Assembly: GCA_021821465.1 (NCBI GenBank)
Contig: JAKACM010000021.1
Location: forward strand, 1-56,026
Length of the DNA stretch: 56,026 nucleotides
Source of the DNA: Bacillota bacterium
GTDB lineage: Bacteria; Bacillota; Sulfobacillia; Sulfobacillales; Sulfobacillaceae
Direction of reading: 5' to 3'
The position numbers and the translations under genes are program-made. The notes beneath the pieces are model-generated. The model made no database searches. It was not told the DNA's origin and saw only the letters and a list, made by a program, of their open reading frames with translations. This document shows, piece by piece, positions 41,491 to 51,423 of the stretch (its first letter is position 1; the number at the start of each line of letters is the position of its first letter).

Positions 41491-42190
41491 AAATAACATA
41501 TTCTAAGGATCCTCATGGTGCTGTTGACAATTTTCCGAACTGGATGTTCACGACTTTCTGGATCACGCATTAAGAGCAACCGAAATACACACGGAACTCG
41601 AAGGCGTGGCTGGCTCCTCCGCCATCACCGAACTGCGTCATGTCCGCCGCTGGTCAAGCAGGCCGAGGAGAAACTCAAGTCCGGTATTCGGCAAGCGCGG
41701 CCATTTGGCGAGAATACGAGCGTCGAGACGGGTCACTTCTTTATTCTCGACGAACAGCTTGCCTGCATCCACGGGAAGGGGGCATCCTTTCAAACATCGG
41801 ATGGTCATTCCGAGGCTTGGCGGAGCTGTGGAACAGATAGATTACTGATGTGGCCTGTGACCCAAAGACGGCCGGTGTGGTCGGCAGGGGTAGTCATGAT
41901 GGTCTGTGTTCCTTGGACTGGACGACCATGACAACAGCGACCTTTTTGCCTCGGATTGGCATTCGCTGTTTTGCCTATCTTTCCAATCATGGGCTCCAAT
42001 CAGTTATGGGCTAAAAATACTGTTTTCTGTGATGTTCCTGCACGAGGATTTGATCAGAGCCTGATGCTTTCGCCTGGATTTAACCGTTGAATCGGGTATT
42101 CAGTACACTTTCAAGAACCTTGGATTCCCCGTTCGATGATCAACCCGTCATGGATGGTTTTCGCGCGGTTCGGATTTATCCATTAAACAG
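41491..42190. other. Decayed accessory DNA with unassigned fragments
   Basis: No intact gene. Plus-strand frames between 41515 and 41931 contain protein-like pieces (VETGHFFILDEQLACIHGKG) but no start or full domain. They could belong to a dead nuclease- or transposase-type gene, and I cannot decide which. Confidence 0.35.
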
Positions 42191-44635
42191 TTAAGTTTCA
42201 ATCGAAGCTGATAATGAGATTGGGTTATAAATGTCTACAGTAGTATCTTCAGATCGGACTGAGACAATTAACGAGAATGCAATTTCCTGGGTCGAATACT
42301 TTGTGCGATTATTATCCCACCATCCGTTAACAGGATATACGGCGAGTTGTCTACGAGCAGAAAGATCTGCAGCTGTTCCACTCCACCTATCCGATTGCAC
42401 CGTACCCATGCTTCTAGCCGTTATGCCTATTTTCCAGTCACGACTACTGTTAAACCCTCGATCACCCTCCCCGCGTTCAGCCGCATTCACTCTCTTCATA
42501 AATAGGGCGTCCGACTCAGCGTGGCCCTGCAGGTCCCATTGCAGACTTGCCCCTTGGTATTTGGTTAACGTTTGTTTAGGATTAGGATCACAGAAATAAG
42601 ACAGTGTTACACGTAATTCAACCTTGGTCTCACCCATCGCCAGCAACAAAGACTGAGGCCACGGCAACTCAAACATTAAAACCTCTCTCTTCCAATCACT
42701 CCACTTGTGACCTTTTCTTGTCTTAATTCGATCCCTATGTAGTGCACGGATTCTTCCTTCAGCAATCAAAGTGACTGCGGATTTGGCGCTACGGCAAGCA
42801 AATTCCACATCAGGGACTCCGTATCCACATGAGCGTAAAAGATCGTGTTTATTGGGGAACTGCTCGTGCATTGCTGAAGTCCACGAGGCTGAATGAATTA
42901 ATAGTCCACGAACAGTTTCTGGCTTAAGTGTGGGGTTTGTACCCCATATCTGAGCCATAACACGTGCGGCATTTGCCGTGGCGGGGCTAGTAGCCCAAGT
43001 TAGGGTGAAGGGATTCTTGAGAAAATCGTGATGAGTAGTTAGGAGGGATAGGCCTTCAAAGTACCAGTCGGCAAGTTGGCCATCCCATGCTACGTTACCC
43101 CCTTCACATACGATATCCGGTTTAACAACATCGTTTTGCGGTAGGTGAGATCGGCTATGTGGTGAGAGTTGTCCCGGTTGGGCAATAGGTTCAAAATTTA
43201 TGCCGTCATCCGATGGGAGAACGTCGTGTAAGTTAGTCATGGCGCCAACGGTGATTGCGTTACGCGCCTGGCCCGGATCGTCTATTGAGGTGGCAAGATT
43301 TCGCGATGGATATCCATCAAAATCAATGGTGTTAATATTTCCAGCTGCGATTGCAATTAAGCGGGGATCTTGTCCAGAATTGAAGCACAATTGGTCGACC
43401 TTTGCTGACCATGAAGAAGGCTTTCCTAGTGTAAGGGATTCACCGGTAAAAGTCATGCAAAAAATGCGGCGAACGTCGGGGGATACCGATTCTGGCTTTG
43501 TCACCGCATCGGACGTTATCTTTCCCCATAACTTTCGCTCTTCTTCAGAAGCCAATTTGATACGGACTGATTCCAAATAGGCTGGTAGTTGATATTGTGT
43601 GTTCGACAAAATTTGTGCCGATAAATCCTCGTACAGTGCAATTCCGGCCATTTCGGTACCATGGCCTTTATAGTCTCCGGTAGAGTTGCTGCTCGGCTCG
43701 ATGGTGTGGAGTCCATTAGGCCTAACAGCCGGGCGTAGAAAAGGGTGAGCGGAGGATAACCCTGTATCCAAAAGTGTAATTGTCGGAGCATCATCTTTTG
43801 GCGGAACAAGTCGATTAGCCTGGAATTCTAAATGGAGATTAGATCTCGTTTGGCTAACAATAAAGTCACGGACACCTCTGGATGGGGGATGCAGCTCCGC
43901 TACACAGTCCAAATACGATACAGCCTTTGACACAATATCAAAGGATGTTTGAATAAGAAAAACTTGCCGGTCTGCAAATTCTATCCGGTCATCAGGCTTG
44001 AAAATAACGCCTTCGTTCTTTGTGAATAGAGCGAATGTATCTCGGGATTGCTGGGCAAAAGCAGGCGACTCAGTTCCACCAACAAGCCAAATTTCCCACC
44101 ACTCTAAATTACCGTTAGATAACGGTAATAGCTTCTTGGGGCCGACCCACAAATCTTCTAACATCGCTCTTTTAATTTCCTCAATGTTACTGATCAAGTG
44201 ATTATGTCGAGGTTTTCCTTTTTTCGTTTCCTTGGATTCGTATTCATTAACCTTTTTAGATAGTGATGAAATTTCTCCTTGCCCTAACCTAATTACCGCA
44301 AGTGGTTCTTGTTTGGCGGTTTTTCCCAGATTGATTACATCTACTTGGTCACGCTTGCTCTGAAGTTGTTGAGCTGGAATGTCATGTCCGGCAACACCCT
44401 TAACAGTGACTAGCACGCCATCGACATCGTTATATCCTATTGCAACCCGATCCACATGCAATTGATTGATGGAGGACTCTAAATCCCTGAGTTGTGCACG
44501 GAGCTTTTCTGCATGTTGCTGGCGTCGCCTTTCTAAAATATCGGGCTCTGTTCCCCATGGGTGAGGTGTTCTGTATGTAAGAGGAGCCGGAACGGACATA
44601 CGCAAATGTTTTAAATTATAATTATTCAATCTCAC
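42191..44635 (-). CDS. ietS: Subtilase-family serine protease of an IetAS-like defence pair
   Basis: An 814-aa S8 (subtilisin-like) protease with an N-terminal helical domain of about 280 residues. Catalytic motifs in order: ITLLDTGLSSAHPF (Asp), GDYKGHGTEMAGIALY (His), IAIAAGN (oxyanion Asn) and WATSPATANAARVMAQIW (Ser). The C-terminal 170 residues are beta-rich. There is no signal peptide, so it acts in the cytoplasm. Its ATG overlaps the stop of the AAA ATPase gene by 4 bases. The pairing AAA ATPase plus large cytoplasmic subtilase is the IetAS arrangement, known from plasmid incompatibility in Agrobacterium and from screens of antiphage systems. An N-terminal coiled region (ERRRQQHAEKLRAQLRDLES) may contact the ATPase. 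Confidence 0.85.
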   Translation of the reverse strand: MRLNNYNLKHLRMSVPAPLTYRTPHPWGTEPDILERRRQQHAEKLRAQLRDLESSINQLHVDRVAIGYNDVDGVLVTVKGVAGHDIPAQQLQSKRDQVDVINLGKTAKQEPLAVIRLGQGEISSLSKKVNEYESKETKKGKPRHNHLISNIEEIKRAMLEDLWVGPKKLLPLSNGNLEWWEIWLVGGTESPAFAQQSRDTFALFTKNEGVIFKPDDRIEFADRQVFLIQTSFDIVSKAVSYLDCVAELHPPSRGVRDFIVSQTRSNLHLEFQANRLVPPKDDAPTITLLDTGLSSAHPFLRPAVRPNGLHTIEPSSNSTGDYKGHGTEMAGIALYEDLSAQILSNTQYQLPAYLESVRIKLASEEERKLWGKITSDAVTKPESVSPDVRRIFCMTFTGESLTLGKPSSWSAKVDQLCFNSGQDPRLIAIAAGNINTIDFDGYPSRNLATSIDDPGQARNAITVGAMTNLHDVLPSDDGINFEPIAQPGQLSPHSRSHLPQNDVVKPDIVCEGGNVAWDGQLADWYFEGLSLLTTHHDFLKNPFTLTWATSPATANAARVMAQIWGTNPTLKPETVRGLLIHSASWTSAMHEQFPNKHDLLRSCGYGVPDVEFACRSAKSAVTLIAEGRIRALHRDRIKTRKGHKWSDWKREVLMFELPWPQSLLLAMGETKVELRVTLSYFCDPNPKQTLTKYQGASLQWDLQGHAESDALFMKRVNAAERGEGDRGFNSSRDWKIGITARSMGTVQSDRWSGTAADLSARRQLAVYPVNGWWDNNRTKYSTQEIAFSLIVSVRSEDTTVDIYNPISLSASIET

Positions 44636-45657
44636 TTGTTATCCCTCGGGGTTGTCGTATTGGAAAGAATTTTCTGATGGATCAATACTCGTTCTTCAAT
44701 TGCTTCTTGTAACAGTTCCTCTGTTATGATCTTACTTTCGTTCATCAGCATAGTTTTGAGAGCATCTCCTGAAGCCCTCTCCATATCAGCATAACTAAGC
44801 CCTTTAGATTCACTGGCTAACTTATTCCAAGAAATTCTTGTGTCTGATGTTACAACGTACTCAAGGCGTTTTTTCAAGAATTCCTCTAGGAGATGATGTG
44901 TAGGTAAGGGAAACTCCACGACATCGTCAAATCGTCGGAATAATGCCTCGTCTAACATATGTTGATGGTTGGTTGCGGCAACAATAATACTATCTGACTC
45001 ATCGTTCTCGATAAGTTGTAGAAATGTGCTCAGAACTCTTCGAACCTCACCGATATCACGAGTATCTCCTCGAAAAGTTCCTATTGAATCAAATTCATCA
45101 AATAGATACACTCCGACCGTGTTCTTCATGGCATCAAAAATTACACTTAACCGGGCGGAGGTTTCACCAAGGTAGCGAGATAATAGACCCTCCAATCGAA
45201 CCACAAATAAGGGAAGAGACAATTCTCCCGCCAGCATTTTTGCCGTACTGGTTTTGCCACACCCAGGCGGCCCTACCAGCATAAACTTACGTCTCGGACG
45301 CAATCCGTAAGATGCGAAAACATGATGACTTCTCTGTTCTCTCAGGATTCTGGATAACGTGCGATGTGTTCGTTCATCCAAGACCATATCTCGCAGCCTA
45401 TCTTTAGGATAGGTTGCTTGTAATATGGTACTCAATTCCCCACCGGGCTGTGAAATCGGCACTACCGTAGGAACTCTCCCAACGCGTTGGCCTTTGGCAA
45501 ATTGTACCTTATCAATGAGAATTCTCAACTCATCGGCTACGCGAGCATGACCAGCTGAAGCTTCTTGAGCTGCAATCTGTAGGGTTATTTTTTTAAATGC
45601 GTCAGTATCATCCTCTACCTTGGCTCTGACGAGAGCTAAGAGCATATCCGTTTTCAT
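44632..45657 (-). CDS. ietA: AAA ATPase of an IetAS-like defence pair
   Basis: A 341-aa AAA+ ATPase. Walker A is VGPPGCGKTSTAKMLAG and Walker B is VGVYLFDEFDSIG. RYLGETSARLSVIFDAMKN is the pore-loop/helix region typical of FtsH- and proteasome-type ATPases, and IIVAATNHQHMLDEALFRRF holds sensor 1 and the Arg finger. The N-terminal 100 residues are helical and may recruit substrates. The gene precedes the subtilase with a 4-base overlap, so the two should be made in fixed ratio. The family likely unfolds or gates a target for the protease. Antiphage function is an inference from the known gene pair. Confidence 0.85.
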   Translation of the reverse strand: MKTDMLLALVRAKVEDDTDAFKKITLQIAAQEASAGHARVADELRILIDKVQFAKGQRVGRVPTVVPISQPGGELSTILQATYPKDRLRDMVLDERTHRTLSRILREQRSHHVFASYGLRPRRKFMLVGPPGCGKTSTAKMLAGELSLPLFVVRLEGLLSRYLGETSARLSVIFDAMKNTVGVYLFDEFDSIGTFRGDTRDIGEVRRVLSTFLQLIENDESDSIIVAATNHQHMLDEALFRRFDDVVEFPLPTHHLLEEFLKKRLEYVVTSDTRISWNKLASESKGLSYADMERASGDALKTMLMNESKIITEELLQEAIEERVLIHQKILSNTTTPRDNK

Positions 45658-46086
45658 CCGTTTTCACCAAGTCGATACAATAATGTCGAGCTGAACACCG
45701 AAGGGCAACTCCTAACGTCCATTATACCCAAGACCGTTGTTCCTAAGGCTTTAAGAAGCGAATCAACGACTACGTATTGGCTGCCATCTCGATGCCAAGC
45801 ACATCATCGATGCTATCTACTTCAAATTTATGTTTTTCCGGCGGCAAATTTTTGTGGATCGCCGATGTTAGTAACTCTCGACAGGTGTTCGATCAATTGT
45901 ATTCCGGAACAAGGGCTGACGTCTACGCTTTTAGGGTATACATCTTTCCGCAGTTCTGAACACTCCTGATATTGGGTTCATAAACGGTGGTTGATAAAAA
46001 CTACTCTAACAATTTTTTGGCTGAGCATGATGGTCTTGAACGAAATTCATTGGGAAGGCAACATGGTAATGAGAAAGGAGCGTGAT
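45658..46086. other. Intergenic, no supported gene
   Basis: About 430 bases with the promoter region of the leftward defence pair and the rightward enzyme gene. No open frame with SD and sensible composition was found. Confidence 0.35.
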
Positions 46087-46830
46087 TTGGAGATGAAGGG
46101 GTACAAGGAACCGCAATTGCGATCGTATGATGAGGTGGAGGAAGGCATGCAGACATATATCGAAGAGGTTTTCTTAACCCAGCCATTTTTTCTTACACTC
46201 TTAAGCGGGCAATGGGATAAGCGGGTGCTGACGTACTTTTCCCAACAATATGCCCATTACAGTGCCAATTTTCCTCGCGTGTTGGGGGCGGCCATTGCTG
46301 TTATGGAACCAGAAGATCGGTGGTGGATTCCTTTGGCGGACAATTTATGGGACGAAGCGGGACGGGGACGTCCGGGACATTCCCACGCTTCGTTGTACCT
46401 GAACTTTTTACATAGTGTGGATCCCTCCTCGTCACAATGGCATCCCCACCCAAATCCTTGGCCCAAGATGGGACCAAGCGTAGAAGTTGCCATTAAGAGC
46501 TTTATCGAATTTCTGATTGGCTCTTCTCCTTTGGAGGCGATGGCAGCCATAGCTTTGGGCTCCGAATTTTTTGCGGGACAGGTTATGGGAATTATTGCTA
46601 AAGGTCTTCGTCATCCTCGGTATCAAGAAGGAGGGGCAATAAACACCACATTTTGGGATGTTCATGCCGCGCATGATGAACCGCGTCATTATGCCTTATG
46701 TCGTGCCATATTGTGTGAAAAGAGCAGGGAAGAAAACTACGGACGGCTCTTGGATATCGGGAAAGAGATTGCCGCCTCGGAATCCATGATGTATGCCGGC
46801 ATCTATCAAGAAGCCCAAGAGTTGTCCTAG
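46087..46830 (+). CDS. Heme-oxygenase-fold di-metal enzyme (PqqC/TenA-like)
   Basis: A protein of about 247 aa with the all-helical PqqC/TenA/HDO fold. YSANFPRVLGAAIAVMEPED and LADNLWDEAGRGRPGHSHAS give the first Glu/His ligands, and FWDVHAAHDEPRHYALCRAI the second His-Asp-His set, as in iron-dependent members of the superfamily. The frame is open from 45991. AAAGGAG at 46074-46080 favours the TTG at 46087 (spacing 6), with the ATG at 46093 as second choice. Members oxidise small molecules or lyse C-C bonds with iron; a specific substrate cannot be named. No thiamine or PQQ gene is adjacent. Confidence 0.8.
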   Translation: MEMKGYKEPQLRSYDEVEEGMQTYIEEVFLTQPFFLTLLSGQWDKRVLTYFSQQYAHYSANFPRVLGAAIAVMEPEDRWWIPLADNLWDEAGRGRPGHSHASLYLNFLHSVDPSSSQWHPHPNPWPKMGPSVEVAIKSFIEFLIGSSPLEAMAAIALGSEFFAGQVMGIIAKGLRHPRYQEGGAINTTFWDVHAAHDEPRHYALCRAILCEKSREENYGRLLDIGKEIAASESMMYAGIYQEAQELS

Positions 46831-47178
46831 AATCCCTATCGTCCGTCCGGAAGATCAATATCAGGCTAGAACTCGCCCACTTTCTCCACCTTTGGGGGGT
46901 TAAAGTTTTTATCGGTCCTCTTCATGGGTGCAGGATAAAGACGGATGTTGTGACAAGAGGCAAGAAGATGAAAATTGGAAGAGTTTAAGCTATGATAATA
47001 CAGGACCATCGACGTTGATCGATGCAGTTCGTGTTTTATTGGCAAATGGTTCAGAACCGGAGGAGGATGGACTCTCAATCCATCAATGAGCCTCTCCCGC
47101 TAATCCGGCGAAGATTGAAAAGCGCGTTTGTGTCGATTCGATGCTGTCGAACGTTGTTATTCCGATAAGGTGGTTGTG
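46831..47178. other. Upstream region of IS110-type gene, possible bridge RNA
   Basis: About 350 bases between the enzyme gene and the truncated IS110 transposase. CATCGACGTTGATCGATG near 47006-47023 can fold into a small stem. IS110 elements carry their bridge RNA in the left non-coding end, so a relic could lie here, but no boundaries are visible. Confidence 0.3.
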
Positions 47179-47919
47179 ATGGATTTAGATATCATCGTAT
47201 CGCATGCGGCGGGTCTGGAGGTTCATAAAAAGACGGTTTCGGCAACAGTAATCACGCCCGAATTGACCGAAACCCGGTCTTATGGGATGGCAACTCCGGA
47301 ACTTTTAGAGTTGGCGGATTGGCTGGCTTCCTGCACCGTGACTCATATTGCTGTGGAATCTGCCGGAATCTACTGGAAGCCTGTCGTGAATCTTCTGGAA
47401 TCGTATGACTACACGGCCATTATAGTGATAACGCCTCAACATGCTATGGCTTTGCCCGAGCGGGATTCCGATATCCCCCAATCGCAATGGATCGCCTCTT
47501 TGCTTCGTCGAGGCGCTTTAAACAACCATCTGCCGCCGCGCCCCAAGCGGGAGTTGCAGGAAGTGGTGCAATATCGGATGATTTTGGTTCATGAGCGCAT
47601 GCAAGAAGCCAACATAATCCAGAACATTCTGAAGGAGTCGGGGCACGCCGCTTCAGATGTGGTGGCTGATCTGTTCGCAGATCGCGGCAAACGCATTATT
47701 CAAGCTCTGGCCCACGGAGAGACGGATCCTAATAAGCTTGCGGATTTGGCCGGACAAGGACTTGAGGTGACCCGCGCAATTTTGGTTTCCGCCCTTAAGG
47801 AATTGGTGGAAGCCCACAGGCATGTTATGTTAAATATTCGCTTGCAGCATGTGGCTTTTTTGGATCTTCAAATTGAAGCTTTGGATCAAGAAATTACACA
47901 ACGTCTTAAAGCCTTTTGA
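47179..47919 (+). pseudogene. IS110-family transposase, truncated and with altered catalytic residues
   Basis: Starting at the ATG 47179, the product has the DEDD-type N-terminal domain of IS110 (AGLEVHKKTVSATVIT, ALPERDSDIPQSQWIASLLR with AVESAGIYWKPV between) and the middle coiled region to QRLKAF. It stops at residue 246, so the C-terminal Transposase_20 domain with the catalytic Ser is missing. The usual first Asp (GxDxxK) is Glu (GLEVHKK), and the second Asp of the TDxxDAxW motif is also replaced. It is inactive. Sequence after 47919 no longer reads as this protein. Confidence 0.75.
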
Positions 47920-48244
47920 GGCAGAGAACAAAGGCATAAAAGGACGTTTCATCAAAACCACATTATCGCGGTCTCAGAGTAAGCTAAGCAAATTGGTGTC
48001 GATTTTTCACAGAATTTTTAGGGAGTTCGAACACGCCCTAAGGAATTTAGAATGAATCGGAGTCAAGAGAGGCTATCCGGGGCTCGGAGAGATATGGGTC
48101 TTTAAACGGGGTGAAAGAGCCTTAGCTAGAGGCGGATCGGCATGACCCTGAACGGTGTTAAGAGAGATGTGCTTGTTGCCTGTTTAAAGGCAGATCTCCG
48201 AGTGTCCTCGGATTTGTCCGACATGAAGATGGCTCGGGAAGGGT
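47920..48244. other. Intergenic, no supported gene
   Basis: Contains a short tail of the IS110 relic, including an out-of-frame open stretch to about 48055, and then the 3-prime flank of the leftward membrane regulator. No terminator hairpin with a T-tract stands out. Confidence 0.3.
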
Positions 48245-50002
48245 CTATGTTTGGGAGAGGTGAGAGTCGGACAATATTTTACCTTGAGCCATTAAGCTCA
48301 CCAGTTCAAACCGGTTTTTGACACTGGTTTTATGATATATGTTGCGCAAATGGGTTTTTAGAGTATTGGGAGAAATATAGAGTTCTGCGGCAATCTGAGC
48401 ATGACTTTTGCCCAAGAGCAGTGCTTCGCAAATGCGAAGCTCCTGATTAGTGAGATGGATCCCCAACGACCGGGCCCAGCGTGCCACATCCTCTGCCGAA
48501 TCTCTGTGGACGACATGTTCGGTGGTCGTGGCTTGAATGTCCTTGGCACTTTGAGACGGCGTCTGTTTCTCCTCCTTGTTAAAGACAAAGGGGATGGTTG
48601 ACGGAACCACTAAAAAGAGTAAAATGCCTGACCATTCTTCGATGGGGAATTTTTGAAAGGAATCGAGCCACCACACTCCGATTTCCCGGCCTAGGACCGC
48701 CAAGAGAATCGAAGCACTTACGACGAGGGGAATGAGAGCTTGATGGGGCTGGCGAAATCGGACGAGAGCCTGCGCCCACCAAAAGATAACAAAATCCCGG
48801 GCGAGACGGAAGAAGGGAAATCCGAGCCAAAGGGCCGAGCGGGCTTCAAGAAGCATGATGGCTACACCGGTCAGGACAATGCTTAAATACAACATTATGG
48901 CATCTGCAAACTCTGAGGCAATCGGCAGCATGACCAATACTGCGAGAATAGGGACTGCCCCCAAGGGATAGAGATAGGATAAATCCACAGAGGAGACACG
49001 GGTCAGTTCGGCTAAGAAGGCTTGTGTCACCACGAGGATGACTCCCACGACAGCGAAAGGAATTCTTCGCGTGGACGTAAAGATGGTTTCAGGTTTATGA
49101 GAGGGAGGCAAAGACCTCCACGTCCAAAATATGCTGAGTAGCGCCAGGATAATGCTTGTGAGCACAGAAAGGAATAAGTGATGGGTAAATTGCCACCGTT
49201 TCACCATATTCAGATCCAGGGTGCGCTCAAGGAGGTATGCGAAAGCCCAAATAGTGGCCAGAAGGCTGGTTTGACCTTCCGATTGCTGCAATAATTCGTT
49301 AAACCACTGGCTTAATATCGGGACGGAAAGCAGAGCCAAAAGAGATTGCCACCACAGGTGATGTCCTGCCCAAAGGCCACTGAAAACAAACAGCATCCAA
49401 AGGATAACATACCATTTGGAAGAAAGCCGCCTCGCTATCTTTTCTGCGGGAAGGTAATGGTATGCGACAAGGGCTATGGCGGCAACGACCAAAGGAAGAC
49501 TGTCCGGAAGTGACGGTTCCGAAATCTTGGTGCAGGCTGACAAGGTGGATACGAGCCAAGCTGTGAGGGCCCATGAATACGTCACAAACCGCCGATGGTT
49601 CCATACCGGTTGCCAATATGTCTTGAATTGTCCAAGTATAGAGGGCAAAGGCCTTGAACCTCCCCACTGTTGGGTCTTGTCCAATAGTGCCATAGAGAGA
49701 ACCGGTCGGCTATTCGCCGTCTGCCCTATCTTGGATAGGCTCCCGGATAATGGCCGGAAGACCCATAAGGATGGGTCTTGGATGTTTCCGACCCGTATAT
49801 CAACAGCAGTGTTACTAAGGTCTATCATTACCATGGCTAGTGAAAAGTGGCACAAAGTTCTTAATATGGTTGCTTCGAAGCCGGAAGCGGGTTGCAAGGG
49901 GGGCACGTCTTGCGGTGGCGCCAGCTGTCTGGGACGAACAGCCCGGGAGTTTGTAGGACCATGGTGTTGTGAGGTTGTGCTTGTGGCGTCATCCCTTGCC
50001 AA
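48245..50002 (-). CDS. Polytopic membrane protein with C-terminal LuxR DNA-binding domain
   Basis: The open frame of 585 codons has about ten membrane helices between residues 140 and 490 (for example WYVILWMLFVFSGLWAGHHL and LYPLGAVPILAVLVMLPIAS). A C-terminal LuxR-type helix-turn-helix follows: LTNQELRICEALLLGKSHAQ, then IAAELYISPNTLKTHLRNIY. This is a membrane-integrated one-component regulator, which may sense a lipid, small hydrophobic ligand or membrane state. The first 100 residues look poorly structured and the TTG at 50002 has no SD. The real start may be further in, for example the ATG near 49695. It lies 60 bases after the MFS gene on the same strand, so it may be co-transcribed with the exporter and the upstream peptide. 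Confidence 0.75.
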   Translation of the reverse strand: MARDDATSTTSQHHGPTNSRAVRPRQLAPPQDVPPLQPASGFEATILRTLCHFSLAMVMIDLSNTAVDIRVGNIQDPSLWVFRPLSGSLSKIGQTANSRPVLSMALLDKTQQWGGSRPLPSILGQFKTYWQPVWNHRRFVTYSWALTAWLVSTLSACTKISEPSLPDSLPLVVAAIALVAYHYLPAEKIARRLSSKWYVILWMLFVFSGLWAGHHLWWQSLLALLSVPILSQWFNELLQQSEGQTSLLATIWAFAYLLERTLDLNMVKRWQFTHHLFLSVLTSIILALLSIFWTWRSLPPSHKPETIFTSTRRIPFAVVGVILVVTQAFLAELTRVSSVDLSYLYPLGAVPILAVLVMLPIASEFADAIMLYLSIVLTGVAIMLLEARSALWLGFPFFRLARDFVIFWWAQALVRFRQPHQALIPLVVSASILLAVLGREIGVWWLDSFQKFPIEEWSGILLFLVVPSTIPFVFNKEEKQTPSQSAKDIQATTTEHVVHRDSAEDVARWARSLGIHLTNQELRICEALLLGKSHAQIAAELYISPNTLKTHLRNIYHKTSVKNRFELVSLMAQGKILSDSHLSQT

Positions 50003-50063
50003 TGGTCTATGGAGTGAGTTTTGCCGTGACTGCTTAGCTGATTGAACCGAAACTAGGCAAGAT

Positions 50064-51305
50064 TCATTCTGTCAAATATCGCGGTAGCGTCCAGCGGTGC
50101 GAGACAACGCCAATCAATAGCACGACGAGACTTAGTAAAGCTATGCCTCCCGCCAGCATAAAGGGCAGTGCTGTACTGTGAAAAATGGCCCCTATGCCAC
50201 TAATGACCAACACTCCTATCCATGAGGTCAAAGAAGAAATTTGCGCTATGCTTCCGCTAATGCGGCCCTGGAGGTCCAGGGGGGTGTGTTGAGTTCTCCA
50301 TGTCATTAACACCGTGCCCGACAGGTTCTGTCCAAAGAACACCAGCCCTAATGACATGGCAAACAATAGAAGATGGTGAGCCATGGCAACCCCGATTAAC
50401 CCACCTCCAAATGCAATGCGGCCTATCGTGATAAGCCCCATCATGGGGACATGTTTTGCGCCCGCAGAAACCACTGCACCACTCAGACCCATGCCCAGAC
50501 CCGCAGCAATTACCACGACCAATGGAAAAGGATGGAAGAATCCGCGATGACCCATATCATAGACGACGAGTGCGAGTAGAACATTTACGGCAACGTTAGC
50601 CAACAGGGACTGATACGTGTACCATCGTAGTCCCCTATCGCGAAACAGATACATCAAGCCGATGCGCGACATCTCGAAAACGGATTGTGGCGTCCTATTG
50701 ACGTTAACGGGTTTATTGTCCTGGGGCAACAAAAAGATTAAGGCGCTAGTAATGGCAAACCCGACGGTACTCAATAACAGGAAGAAAGGAACCTTGCCAT
50801 ATTTGAGTAACCCGAAAACCACTCCGAGCCCCACAATGAATCCTCCCGATGCAGTCGATTGCAGAATGCCCTCGGCTTTGGGAAGTTGTCGGGACGTTAC
50901 CAAATACTTTAAGTACGCATTATGGGATAGCTCGTCGACGTACAATGCAGTTTGGATTAAAAAGTCCACCCCGATAATAACCGCATACCCCCAAGCTACG
51001 TGACGATTGACGGCTAAGGGAATCCATGCCAGGATACCCATCGTAAGGTTCGTCAGAATCATGAGTTGTCTGCGCGGCAGGCGGTCCACAAGGGCCCCGA
51101 TTCCAAGAGCCCCCAAGAGAATAGGAAGATGATTTAAGGCTCCCACAAATCCGTTTAACAATAAATTCGCAAAGTGGGTTTGGACAACATACAAGATCAC
51201 AATGGTGTAGACACTGGTCGCCATAGTTGCTAAAACGTCGGTCGTAACGAGCCACTGAAACGCCCGCGGGAGTTTTTCGATCGGAGTCTTGGACCCAGTA
51301 ATCAT
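50064..51305 (-). CDS. MFS exporter (MFS_3-like), third copy in the window
   Basis: A 413-aa, 12-helix major facilitator. The helix 2-3 loop is ALVDRLPRRQLMILTNLTMG, and TSRQLPKAEGILQSTASGGF follows helix 4, a feature shared with peptide- and drug-exporting MFS_3 proteins. The ATG at 51305 has GAGG about 10 bases upstream. It belongs to a different branch from the exporters at 13.3 and 19.6 kb, judging by the loops. A 26-codon gene with an excellent SD lies 120 bases upstream on the same strand, and a membrane LuxR regulator follows. I infer an export-plus-sensing unit, possibly for a small peptide. Confidence 0.85.
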   Translation of the reverse strand: MITGSKTPIEKLPRAFQWLVTTDVLATMATSVYTIVILYVVQTHFANLLLNGFVGALNHLPILLGALGIGALVDRLPRRQLMILTNLTMGILAWIPLAVNRHVAWGYAVIIGVDFLIQTALYVDELSHNAYLKYLVTSRQLPKAEGILQSTASGGFIVGLGVVFGLLKYGKVPFFLLLSTVGFAITSALIFLLPQDNKPVNVNRTPQSVFEMSRIGLMYLFRDRGLRWYTYQSLLANVAVNVLLALVVYDMGHRGFFHPFPLVVVIAAGLGMGLSGAVVSAGAKHVPMMGLITIGRIAFGGGLIGVAMAHHLLLFAMSLGLVFFGQNLSGTVLMTWRTQHTPLDLQGRISGSIAQISSLTSWIGVLVISGIGAIFHSTALPFMLAGGIALLSLVVLLIGVVSHRWTLPRYLTE

Positions 51306-51423
51306 TCTTTGTCATCCTCTTTCTCGTCGTTGTACAGCCCCCACTTACAACCGGTGAAATAGTGGCTTGAGTTTTAGTTGCCATGAAATAATCCACAGGA
51401 ATGCTCCTGTTGGATTGTTGTGT

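Noticed and set aside
41515..41931. 138-codon plus-strand frame
   Set aside because: No SD and mixed fragments from more than one frame; treated as decayed DNA.
50920..51396. 158-codon frame running out of phase through the MFS start
   Set aside because: Overlaps 386 bases of a clear MFS gene; only its first codons with an SD are of interest and are discussed as a finding.
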